From assembly GCA_025360265.1 (NCBI GenBank), contig JANYCP010000317.1:1-9312 (forward strand): DNA of 9,312 nt, written 5' to 3'. Shown here in pieces: positions 1 to 6,167 of this stretch (positions are counted from its first letter, which is position 1; each line of letters begins with the position of its first letter). Made by a program: the position numbers and the translations under genes. A model generated the notes under the pieces. That model made no database searches, was not told the origin of the DNA, and was given only the letters and a program-made list of their open reading frames with translations. This stretch comes from Gemmatimonadota bacterium (GTDB taxonomy: Bacteria; Gemmatimonadota; Gemmatimonadetes; Gemmatimonadales; GWC2-71-9).

Positions 1-92
1 GCCCATTCGATCGCGCCCACCTGGAGCAAGTTGCGCCCGACTATGTCTTCGACACACCAGGCACTCTCGCAGATCTCGTCCTGGGCTCGTAG
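1..92 (+). CDS. C-terminal end of a possible HAD-type phosphatase (partial, 5' cut by window)
   Basis: An open frame enters from the left edge (first whole codon at 3) and stops at TAG 90-92, giving 29 residues that end in DYVFDTPGTLADLVLGS. This pattern, an acidic-aromatic-hydrophobic run (DYVFDT) followed by a short helix (LADLVL), is what I expect at the end of phosphoglycolate-phosphatase-like HAD hydrolases, where the last strand and 'eLl.ll' helix close the Rossmann fold. None of the catalytic HAD motifs lie in the window, so the family call rests on the tail alone. The gene converges on argR, with only 28 bp between the two stop codons, and so is outside the arginine operon. It could be another alpha/beta protein. 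Confidence 0.5.
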   Translation, partial: PFDRAHLEQVAPDYVFDTPGTLADLVLGS

Positions 93-120
93 TCCCAGGT
101 CCCAAGCCCCACGCTCTCCG

Positions 121-579
121 CTAGGCCGCTCCGTCCATCAATCCCCGCAAATGCTTCACAATCCGTGTCTGCGCCGACGCATTTCGCGTCGCCACAAAAA
201 TCGTGTCATCACCGCCGATCGTTCCGACCACCTCGGGCCACGCGAGCAGATCAAGTGCACTGCCCACCCGTTGCGCCTCTCCGGGCGGAGTATGCAGCAC
301 CAGCAACGCGTCGCCAGCAGTTTCCACCGACAACAGCGACTCCGCAATGCGGCGCTGATTCGGATCACCGATCTCCCGAATGTGCGCCGATGCCGGACGC
401 AGGTAGATCCCGTCACTCTTGATGAGGCCGAGGGCAGCGATGTCGCGACTTACCGAGCTTTGCGTGACCTCCCATCCCTCCTGACCCAACGCTTCCGCCA
501 ATTCCTCTTGTGTGCGCAGCGGACGAGTGGCGACCAGCTCCAGAATCTTGAGATGACGACGGCGACGTTCGTGACTCAT
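121..579 (-). CDS. argR: Arginine repressor ArgR
   Basis: This 152-aa protein has the normal ArgR length and two-domain layout. Residues 1-70 form the winged-helix DNA-binding domain, with the recognition segment TQSSVSRDI at 39-47. Residues 80-152 form the oligomerisation and arginine-binding domain, with the hallmark GTIGGDDTIF at 119-128, whose paired Asp residues bind arginine in the family hexamer. ArgR binds operators (ARG boxes) when arginine is abundant and represses the pathway; Gram-positive homologues (AhrC) also activate catabolism. The start ATG at 579 overlaps the argH stop as ATGA, so translation is probably coupled to argH. As the last gene of the operon, the regulator is made in proportion to the enzymes and probably feeds back on its own synthesis. 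Its operator should lie upstream of argG, outside the window. Confidence 0.95.
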   Translation of the reverse strand: MSHERRRRHLKILELVATRPLRTQEELAEALGQEGWEVTQSSVSRDIAALGLIKSDGIYLRPASAHIREIGDPNQRRIAESLLSVETAGDALLVLHTPPGEAQRVGSALDLLAWPEVVGTIGGDDTIFVATRNASAQTRIVKHLRGLMDGAA

Positions 580-1955
580 CGCTGTCTCGCCGCAGTCAAC
601 CGGGCAAGGGAGCGATCGAATTTCTGTTGCTCCGAAACCCGCCAGCGGCTAGCCCGACGCAACCGCTGCGCAATCGCACCGAGCGGCAAATTGCCCATGG
701 CCCCGGTGCTGGTGCGCGCTGCCGCGAGTGTCGCGGCACTCGCCACCGGCATCGGATCGCCGCGCTTGATTGCTGCCGCGACGTCCCGATATGCGAGACG
801 GAATGGTGTTCCGGCGCGTACCCGTCGCATTGCTTCATCGGTCGCAAAAATCTCATTGCGGAGCGCGGCGAATCCTCGGGCGGCATCGACGCCGAGATGT
901 GGCAACACGGCGTTGAGCATTGACAGCATTTCGCGAGTACGATCAACGCCACGCCAGAGTGGCGCCTTGAGCAACTGAAAGTCGCGATGATATCCGCCGG
1001 CGAGCTTCCCCTTGATCGCCATCACCGTCGTCAGGTCTCCTTCGAGTGCCGCAGCCCTTGCGCGCGTCAATTCGAACAAGTCCGGATTTCGCTTCTGCGG
1101 CATGATGCTCGACCCGGTGGACCATTCCGGTGGCAACATCAGCCAGCCGAATTCGTCAGAGCTGAAGAGAATCACGTCGGTCGACAACTTCGCACATTCG
1201 TGCGCGGCACCCGCGCACCAGAACAACACCTGCGCCTCGACCTGACCGCGACCGTTCTGCGTCGTGGTCACGACCTGGTCGATACCGGAAAAGCCGAGCG
1301 CCTTGGCTGCCGCCTCGCGCGCCAGCGGGAGCGGAACACCGTAGCCCGCCGCGCTGCCAAGGGGTGAGCGATCGAGGCGCGGCCAGAACCCGAGTACTGC
1401 ATCGGCCGCGTCGAGCACCCCTTCGGCATACGCTGCTGCCCACATCCCACCCGAAGACGGCATCGCGACACGCTGATGCGTGTAGCCGGGCCACACCGTG
1501 CGTTTGTGTTCGCGAGCGAACTCCAGCAGCGTGCTGGCCAGATCCGTCATCATTCCATGCAAGGCGAGCACATCATGCTTGAGCGAAAGACGAATGTCGG
1601 TCACGACCTGATCGTTGCGCGACCTGCCCGCATGGACGCGCTCACCGGCGTCGCCGAAATGCCGCGTCAACCAGAACTCCACCGCGCTGTGGACGTCCTC
1701 GTGCTCGGCCCCGATGGTGAGTTTCCCAGCGTCCACCGCCTGCAATGCCGCCAGCAGCGCACGCCGCAGCCGACCCCGCTCCCGCGGGGTGATGACTCGA
1801 CCCCTCGCCAGCGCCTCGACATGTCCCAGCGAGCCGATCACATCCCAGCGCAGCAACCGGGCGTCTACATCTCGATCATCACCCACGGTGTACGCCATCA
1901 TCCGGGGATCCGGCTTGGTGCCGGGCGACCAGAGCGTATCATGTTTCTTCGTCAT
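576..1955 (-). CDS. argH: Argininosuccinate lyase ArgH (Bacteroidetes-like subtype)
   Basis: This cytosolic enzyme of the fumarase/aspartase superfamily splits argininosuccinate into arginine and fumarate, the last step of the pathway. Its 459 aa is the usual length. Visible motifs are HAGRSRNDQ (108-116), GYTH with the conserved His160, LGSAAGYG (199-206), and the superfamily signature GSSIMPQKRNP (281-291) carrying the catalytic-loop Ser282/Ser283 and Lys288. The enzyme departs from the E. coli type in ways I associate with Bacteroidetes homologues: an N-terminal YTVGDDRDVD, DVIGSLGH in place of the common YDI.GS..H, AMPSS after GYTH, and GGYHRDFQLLK near 320. The ATG at 1955 overlaps the stop of the M20 deacylase gene as ATGA. 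A GGAG sequence lies about 11 nt upstream. The stop overlaps argR as ATGA. Confidence 0.96.
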   Translation of the reverse strand: MTKKHDTLWSPGTKPDPRMMAYTVGDDRDVDARLLRWDVIGSLGHVEALARGRVITPRERGRLRRALLAALQAVDAGKLTIGAEHEDVHSAVEFWLTRHFGDAGERVHAGRSRNDQVVTDIRLSLKHDVLALHGMMTDLASTLLEFAREHKRTVWPGYTHQRVAMPSSGGMWAAAYAEGVLDAADAVLGFWPRLDRSPLGSAAGYGVPLPLAREAAAKALGFSGIDQVVTTTQNGRGQVEAQVLFWCAGAAHECAKLSTDVILFSSDEFGWLMLPPEWSTGSSIMPQKRNPDLFELTRARAAALEGDLTTVMAIKGKLAGGYHRDFQLLKAPLWRGVDRTREMLSMLNAVLPHLGVDAARGFAALRNEIFATDEAMRRVRAGTPFRLAYRDVAAAIKRGDPMPVASAATLAAARTSTGAMGNLPLGAIAQRLRRASRWRVSEQQKFDRSLARLTAARQR

Positions 1956-3049
1956 GAGAGGTAGCGCTCCGCGACGTTGGCATAGAAGGCACGTGCTGCT
2001 GTCACTTCGGCCAGATCGACTGCTTCGTCAGGGGTGTGCGACCGCCGCGATGTTCCCGGACCGACTTTCATGGCGTCGAGGTGGCGCAGGAAGCACCAGT
2101 CCGAACAAGTCGGCGATCCGTAGCTTGTCGCCCCCGGCGACACGTCTCGGGCTACCGCCAACAGGCGTGAATTCACCGGCGTTTCGCACGGCACCAATCG
2201 CTTTGACGTCACCACCACATCGCTCGACAACCGTTCGCGGAGCGCCACCTCGAGCTCGTCGTGCGTCCATGCCGGCGTCGACCGCACGTCGAGAATTGCT
2301 TTCGCCGTTGGTGGTGTGACGTTTCGCGAGATGCCCCCTTCGAGCATGGTAGGTGTCACGATCGTCCGCCCCAGCACCGGGTGATTCCGCTCTGACACAA
2401 CCTCATCGAGCCGGGCAAGATCCTTGGCGAGTTCACTGATCGCATTCGGTGCGCCGTCGCCACTGTATCCTGCGTGTCGTTGCGTGCCGTGGGCGACAAG
2501 ATCCACCATCATCAATCCTCGCTGTGCAATCGAGAATTGCAGGTTCGTCGGCTCACCAACCAGCGCCGCATCCAGCCGCCCGGCGCGCTTCACTGCCTCG
2601 GGCATCGTGGCAAACCGGGTCTCTTCGCCGTACGTGTAGATCGCAAGCAGTCGTCCCTTCCTCGGTCCGCCGCGCTTCGCGACGTCGGCGATCGCGTACA
2701 GCATTGCGGCAACCGAGGCTTTCGCATCACCCGACCCGCGGCCGAAGAGGAGGCCGCCCTCGATCACCGGAGTGAACGGGTCGCGGGTCCAACCGTCGCC
2801 CGGTGGAACTACATCAAGGTGGGACGCCAACGCCAAGGTCGCTCCCGACGATTCCGTTCCAATGCTCACGCGTACGCTGGTTTCGTCGCGTACGACGTCC
2901 AGTCCCAGGCGGGCGGCCTGCGACTCCACGAGTTCCGCGGCCGGCGCCTCCGATCCACTGATGGAAGGCACGGCGACCAGCGCGCGGAGAAACTCGATCT
3001 CAGCCGGCCAGGTCGACGCCGAGATAGGTCGCCTTCTCCTTTCGTCCAA
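1952..3049 (-). CDS. argE: M20 metallo-deacylase, ArgE-like (probable N-succinyl/N-acetyl-citrulline deacylase)
   Basis: This is a two-zinc peptidase-family-M20 amidohydrolase of about 365 aa, typical for ArgE/DapE. Visible elements are SHLDVVPPGDGW with zinc ligand His77 and Asp79, GRGSGDAK with bridging Asp108, GEE with general base Glu142 and ligand Glu143, GEPT with Glu166, the dimerisation-domain RHAGYSG around His192, and the final ligand His338 in SHTPDE. Because the upstream transcarbamylase is of the N-acylornithine type, the expected substrate is N-acylcitrulline and the product citrulline; this is an inference from context. The start is decided by the sequence: an in-frame TGA lies two codons upstream of the TTG at 3049, and no ATG, GTG or TTG follows before the conserved helix EFLRALVAVPSISG. 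The gene therefore overlaps the argB end by 50 nt. LysK or DapE are alternatives disfavoured by context. Confidence 0.88.
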   Translation of the reverse strand: MDERRRRPISASTWPAEIEFLRALVAVPSISGSEAPAAELVESQAARLGLDVVRDETSVRVSIGTESSGATLALASHLDVVPPGDGWTRDPFTPVIEGGLLFGRGSGDAKASVAAMLYAIADVAKRGGPRKGRLLAIYTYGEETRFATMPEAVKRAGRLDAALVGEPTNLQFSIAQRGLMMVDLVAHGTQRHAGYSGDGAPNAISELAKDLARLDEVVSERNHPVLGRTIVTPTMLEGGISRNVTPPTAKAILDVRSTPAWTHDELEVALRERLSSDVVVTSKRLVPCETPVNSRLLAVARDVSPGATSYGSPTCSDWCFLRHLDAMKVGPGTSRRSHTPDEAVDLAEVTAARAFYANVAERYLS

Positions 3050-3935
3050 CGATCATGGTTCCGCAACCGGAACCGGTAAACACCTCGAGCAGGAGTGCAT
3101 CAGGCACCCGGCCGTCGAGAATGTGGGTGCGCTCCACGCCCCCGTTCGCCGCGCGTATGCACGCTTCCACCTTCGGTCGCATGCCGCCGGCCAGCGCGCC
3201 GCTTGCCATCAGCTCGGCGAGATCATCAGGATCAGCAAAGGTCACCAGCGTGGACGGATCGTTGCGATCACGGAGCACTCCCGGCGCACCGGTGAGGAAC
3301 ATCAGCTTCTGCGCTTGCAAGGAAATTGCAATCGATTCTGCAACCGTGTCGGCGTTTACATTGTATACGTTGCCTTCGCGATCACCGGCGAGTGACGAAA
3401 CCACCGGCACGAAACGCGCTTCCATCAGCGTGCGAAGCACACGTGGATCTACCGCTTCGATATCACCAACGTGGCCATAATCCACCATCTGCTCCACGCC
3501 GGAATCATCGGTCACCGCAACCGGCGGGCGGCGGCGGGCGGTCAACAACTCCGCGTCCACGCCAGACAGCCCGGTGGCCTGCACGCCGGCGCGGTGCAGC
3601 GCCGACACCAGTTCGGTATTGAGCTGGCCGCGATATACCATGGTCACGACTTCGAGCGCCGCGTCGTCGGTTACTCGCCGACCGGCGATCATCGTCGGCT
3701 CAAGCCCCAGACGCCGCGACAGCGCCGATGCCTGCGGTCCACCGCCGTGCACTACGACAAGGCGGATCGAGAGTGATGCGAGCAACGCGAGCTGCTCTGC
3801 GACAAGATCGAGCTGGTGGCGGTCGGCAAGCACTTCGCCACCGAGCTTCACGACGAAGACATGATCCCGGTAGGCGCGCACGTAACGCAGCGCGCCCTTG
3901 AGACCGGAGATTCCCTTGGTGGAGTCAATGCTCAT
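3000..3935 (-). CDS. argB: N-acylglutamate kinase ArgB (arginine-sensitive type)
   Basis: This amino-acid-kinase-fold enzyme uses ATP to phosphorylate the gamma-carboxylate of N-acetyl- or N-succinyl-glutamate. Visible motifs are VVKLGGEVL (28-36), VVHGGGPQ for substrate and phosphate binding, GRRVTD, LSGVDA, NVNADTVAESIA and GMRPKV near the ATP site. Its 311 aa includes about 27 residues before VVKLGG, with an amphipathic GLKGALRYVRAYRDH segment. That resembles the N-terminal helix of hexameric, arginine-inhibited kinases, which short arginine-insensitive forms lack. The C-terminal segment (HILDGRVPDALLLEVFT, then GCGTMI) also matches the arginine-binding region of inhibited kinases, so feedback inhibition is likely. 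A GAGGA ribosome-binding site lies 9 nt before ATG 3935. A short tail (VGRKEKATYLGVDLAG) follows GTMI, and its codons overlap the start of the deacylase gene. LysZ-type lysine kinases are disfavoured by context. Confidence 0.94.
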   Translation of the reverse strand: MSIDSTKGISGLKGALRYVRAYRDHVFVVKLGGEVLADRHQLDLVAEQLALLASLSIRLVVVHGGGPQASALSRRLGLEPTMIAGRRVTDDAALEVVTMVYRGQLNTELVSALHRAGVQATGLSGVDAELLTARRRPPVAVTDDSGVEQMVDYGHVGDIEAVDPRVLRTLMEARFVPVVSSLAGDREGNVYNVNADTVAESIAISLQAQKLMFLTGAPGVLRDRNDPSTLVTFADPDDLAELMASGALAGGMRPKVEACIRAANGGVERTHILDGRVPDALLLEVFTGSGCGTMIVGRKEKATYLGVDLAG

Positions 3936-3944
3936 GCGGTAGAG

Positions 3945-3949
3945 TCCTC
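3945..3949 (-). promoter_or_regulatory. Ribosome-binding site of argB
   Basis: On the minus strand GAGGA lies 9 nt before the argB ATG. It sits just after the heptamer hairpin (3953-4012). argB is the only gene in the operon with an intergenic leader, so this site must recruit ribosomes afresh instead of relying on tight coupling. Confidence 0.6.
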
Positions 3950-3952
3950 AAA

Positions 3953-4012
3953 TGGTCGTTGGTCGTGAGTCGTGAGTCATTACAACGACTCATGACCAAC
4001 GACTAATGACTC
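3953..4012. repeat. Symmetrical heptamer repeat forming a long hairpin
   Basis: On the plus strand this 60-bp block is four heptamers of form KRGTCRT (TGGTCGT, TGGTCGT, GAGTCGT, GAGTCAT), a TACA spacer, then four heptamers of the complementary form AYGACYM (ACGACTC, ATGACCA, ACGACTA, ATGACTC). In the best fold, 3953-3973 pairs with 3985-4005 as a 21-position stem with only two G-T-type wobbles and an 11-nt loop; shifting by one heptamer gives other registers. The block fills the only gap in the operon and supplies the last two sense codons (Ser-His) and the TAG stop of argF'. No T-run follows that would make it a standard terminator. It looks like a dispersed intergenic repeat that has entered the operon. 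Possible roles are mRNA 3'-end protection or tuning of argB. Confidence 0.85.
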
Positions 4013-5016
4013 CCAATTAATTCCAACAGCACTGCGCGCTGCACGTGCAGCCGGTTTTCCGCTTCGTCAATCACCGCGCTCTGCGGACTGTCGAGCACGG
4101 CCCCGTCCATCTCCACGTTCCGACGCACCGGCAGGCAGTGCATCGCAATTCCTTTCCCACCGGCGGTGCGCCGCATCCGGTCCATCGTCAGTCGCCAGTC
4201 TCGCTTGCCATCTCTTCCGGCTCGCTCGGCGTCGGGTTTTCCGAAATGCGCCAGCGACCCCCACGACTTGGGATAGATCGCGTGCGCACCGTCGACCGCG
4301 CCGTCAACGTCATCGGTGATCTGCAGCGAGCCACCACGACGCGAGGCGAGATCGCCAATGGCGGTGTAGTCATCGGGATCGAGATCGTATCCGGCTGGAC
4401 GCGCGATGGTGACATTCATGCCGAGATGTGCGGCGGCAATTGCCGCGCTCGCGGGCACGGCCGTTGGCAACGCTTTCGGATGCCACGCCCACATGAGCAC
4501 GAAGCGCTTTCCGTGCGTCTCACCAAGGTGTTCCTCGAGGGTGAGCGCATCGGCCAATCCCTGGCACGGATGCCGGCGCGACGACTCCAGATTGATCACC
4601 GGCTTGTCGCTGTACCTGGCGAAGTTGCGGATGGTCTCATCGTGACGCTCCACCGCCCAATCGGTGCCCTTGGGAAACACCCGCACCGCAAGTGCATCCG
4701 CATAACGGCTGAGCACGCGAGCTGCCTCGATGATGTGTTCCACCGAGGTGCCATCCATCACGGCATCAACATCCGTCTCCAATGTCCAGCTTCCCTTCCC
4801 CGGCTCGAGGCACAGGGCATGGCCACCGTGGAGGAACATCGCTGTCTCCATCGATGCGCGAGTCCGCAGTGACGGGTCCATGAAGACCATTGCCAGCACC
4901 TTTTTCGCCATGCCACCCGAGATCTCGCCGCGCTTGCATCGACGCGCGAGCGCAAGCAGACCGTCAATCTGTTCCGGCGACCACTCTTCCATCGCGAGAA
5001 AATCGCGCTTGGTCAC
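4003..5016 (-). CDS. argF': N-acylornithine transcarbamylase ArgF' (probable N-succinylornithine type)
   Basis: This enzyme transfers the carbamoyl group of carbamoyl phosphate to N-acylornithine, giving N-acylcitrulline. The 337-aa protein aligns almost without gaps to Xanthomonas N-acetylornithine transcarbamylase as I remember it: carbamoyl-phosphate loop SLRTR (49-53), PGKGSW with Trp77, MDG (87-89), Glu144, HPCQ (149-152), KSWG (250-253), HCLPVRRN (293-300) and DEAENRLHVQ (317-326). An ordinary OTCase would differ at these acyl-binding positions. The specificity residue is Val92 (TSVEH) where acetyl enzymes have Glu, and 302 is Glu where Xanthomonas has a carboxylated Lys. The spacing LESSRRHP and the segment LPTAVPAS look like Bacteroides succinylornithine transcarbamylase. 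The start is GTG at 5016, overlapping the argD stop as GTGA. The last two residues, Ser-His, are encoded inside the heptamer repeat. Confidence 0.93.
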   Translation of the reverse strand: MTKRDFLAMEEWSPEQIDGLLALARRCKRGEISGGMAKKVLAMVFMDPSLRTRASMETAMFLHGGHALCLEPGKGSWTLETDVDAVMDGTSVEHIIEAARVLSRYADALAVRVFPKGTDWAVERHDETIRNFARYSDKPVINLESSRRHPCQGLADALTLEEHLGETHGKRFVLMWAWHPKALPTAVPASAAIAAAHLGMNVTIARPAGYDLDPDDYTAIGDLASRRGGSLQITDDVDGAVDGAHAIYPKSWGSLAHFGKPDAERAGRDGKRDWRLTMDRMRRTAGGKGIAMHCLPVRRNVEMDGAVLDSPQSAVIDEAENRLHVQRAVLLELIGSH

Positions 5017-6167
5017 GAAAGGACCTGACGCAACGCGGTCAATAGCAGCGTTGCTTCGTCATTCGCGAATGAGAGCGGCGGCAGCAGCCGCAGCGTGCGT
5101 GGATCGGTGGAGGTACCGGTGAGCACTCGGTGACTGAAAAGTGCCTGCTGCACCTCGGCAGCAGGGCGATCAAGTTCGAGTCCGAGCAGGAAGCCGCGTC
5201 CGTGCACCTGCACCACACCGGGCAACTTGCTTGCCTCCGCCACGATGCGGGCGCTGACGTCCCGCACGTTGGCGAGCAGTCCTTCTCGCTCGATGACGTC
5301 GATGTTGGCCAACGCCGCCGCACACACGACGGGGCCACCACCAAACGTCGAGCCGAGATCGCCGATGGCGATGTCATCGACGAGCGACGGGACGGCGAGC
5401 ACTGCGCCAATTGGCAAGCCAGCCGCGAGACCCTTCGCCATCGCGATCGCATCGGGAACCACACCGAAGTGTTCGGCTGCGGTGTAGGAACCAGTGCGAC
5501 CAACGCCACATTGCACTTCGTCGAAGAGCAGCTTGGCGCCGTACTTGTCGCAAAGCGATCGTGCCGCGCCAAGAAACTCGTCGGTCACCGTCCGCGCTCC
5601 ACTGAATCCCTGCACTGGTTCGAGCAGGATCGCCGCAACGGTTTCGTCCATCGCCGCTTCGAGCGCCGCGAGGTCGTTGAACGGCACCTTGCGCGACAGC
5701 GGCACGCCGGCGCGGCGTGCCATCGCTTCGTAGCGCGCGCCATCGGTGCAGGCGAGCGTTCCCACGGTGCGGCCGTGCCAGCCGCCAAGCATGGTGACGA
5801 CTTGAGTGCGTCCGGTCTTTCGCCGAGCCAGGTTGAGCTGGTTTTCGTTGGCTTCCGCACCGGAGTTGCAGAAGAAGACCTTGCCGAGCGGCGCTGGCGA
5901 GAGGCGCACCAGTGCCCGCGCCAGATCTTCGCGGCCATGATGGGGAACCGCCACCGAATAGAAGATCAGTTTCGCGGCCTGGTCGGCAATCGCCGCCACG
6001 ACGTCGGGATGTGAATGACCACAACTGGCGACGGCGTGGCCACCATAGGCATCAAGCCATTCGTTGCCCTCTTCGTCCACCAGCCAGGAACCGTGACCCG
6101 ACGCCGCCCGCAACGGGAATGGTGGATACACCGGCAACAGCGCGTCGTCTGCAACTTCGGTTAACAT
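5013..6167 (-). CDS. argD: N-acylornithine aminotransferase ArgD
   Basis: This class-III PLP-dependent aminotransferase interconverts N-acylglutamate semialdehyde and N-acylornithine using glutamate as amino donor. Its 384 aa is normal for ArgD. Visible motifs are PLP-phosphate-binding NSGAEANE (101-108), HGRT (131-134) with the substrate-carboxylate Arg133, cofactor-ring Asp216 in LLFDEVQCG, and the Schiff-base Lys245 in AMAKGLAAG. Two details are less usual: NSGAEANENQLNLA in place of the common NEAAIK version, and EPVQGFSGA (183-191) where most ArgD proteins have QGEGG. The first resembles Bacteroidetes homologues. The start ATG at 6167 lies within the argC end (7-nt overlap), with a good GGGAG site 7 nt upstream. 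The gene overlaps argF' by 4 nt. A lysine-pathway (LysJ) role is possible in principle but the neighbours argue for arginine. Confidence 0.94.
   Translation of the reverse strand: MLTEVADDALLPVYPPFPLRAASGHGSWLVDEEGNEWLDAYGGHAVASCGHSHPDVVAAIADQAAKLIFYSVAVPHHGREDLARALVRLSPAPLGKVFFCNSGAEANENQLNLARRKTGRTQVVTMLGGWHGRTVGTLACTDGARYEAMARRAGVPLSRKVPFNDLAALEAAMDETVAAILLEPVQGFSGARTVTDEFLGAARSLCDKYGAKLLFDEVQCGVGRTGSYTAAEHFGVVPDAIAMAKGLAAGLPIGAVLAVPSLVDDIAIGDLGSTFGGGPVVCAAALANIDVIEREGLLANVRDVSARIVAEASKLPGVVQVHGRGFLLGLELDRPAAEVQQALFSHRVLTGTSTDPRTLRLLPPLSFANDEATLLLTALRQVLS

Noticed and set aside
81..112. Possible terminator between the left-edge gene and argR
   Set aside because: CTGGG/CCCAG and GGGCT/AGCCC can pair, but stems are only 5 bp, they exclude each other, and no T-run follows on either strand.
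31..978. A 315-codon open frame on the plus strand across argR and argH, and many other long plus-strand frames
   Set aside because: They are rich in Arg, Ser, Pro and Ala, show no family motifs, and lie opposite clear arginine genes. Long antisense frames are expected in GC-rich coding DNA.
3525..3542. GGCGGGCGGCGGCGGGC run in argB
   Set aside because: A short GC-rich codon run encoding an Arg/Pro surface loop (ARRRPPVAV); no phase or symmetry suggesting a separate element.
3953..4012. Heptamer hairpin as a rho-independent terminator or an ArgR operator
   Set aside because: On the minus strand only a TTT follows the stem, argB and downstream pathway genes must still be expressed, and the sequence is not the AT-rich TGAAT/ATTCA pattern of ARG boxes.
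4003..5016. Ordinary ornithine transcarbamylase (argF/argI)
   Set aside because: Trp77, PGKGSW, HCLPVRRN and DEAENRLHVQ follow the N-acylornithine transcarbamylases throughout, and a deacylase acting later is encoded in the same operon.
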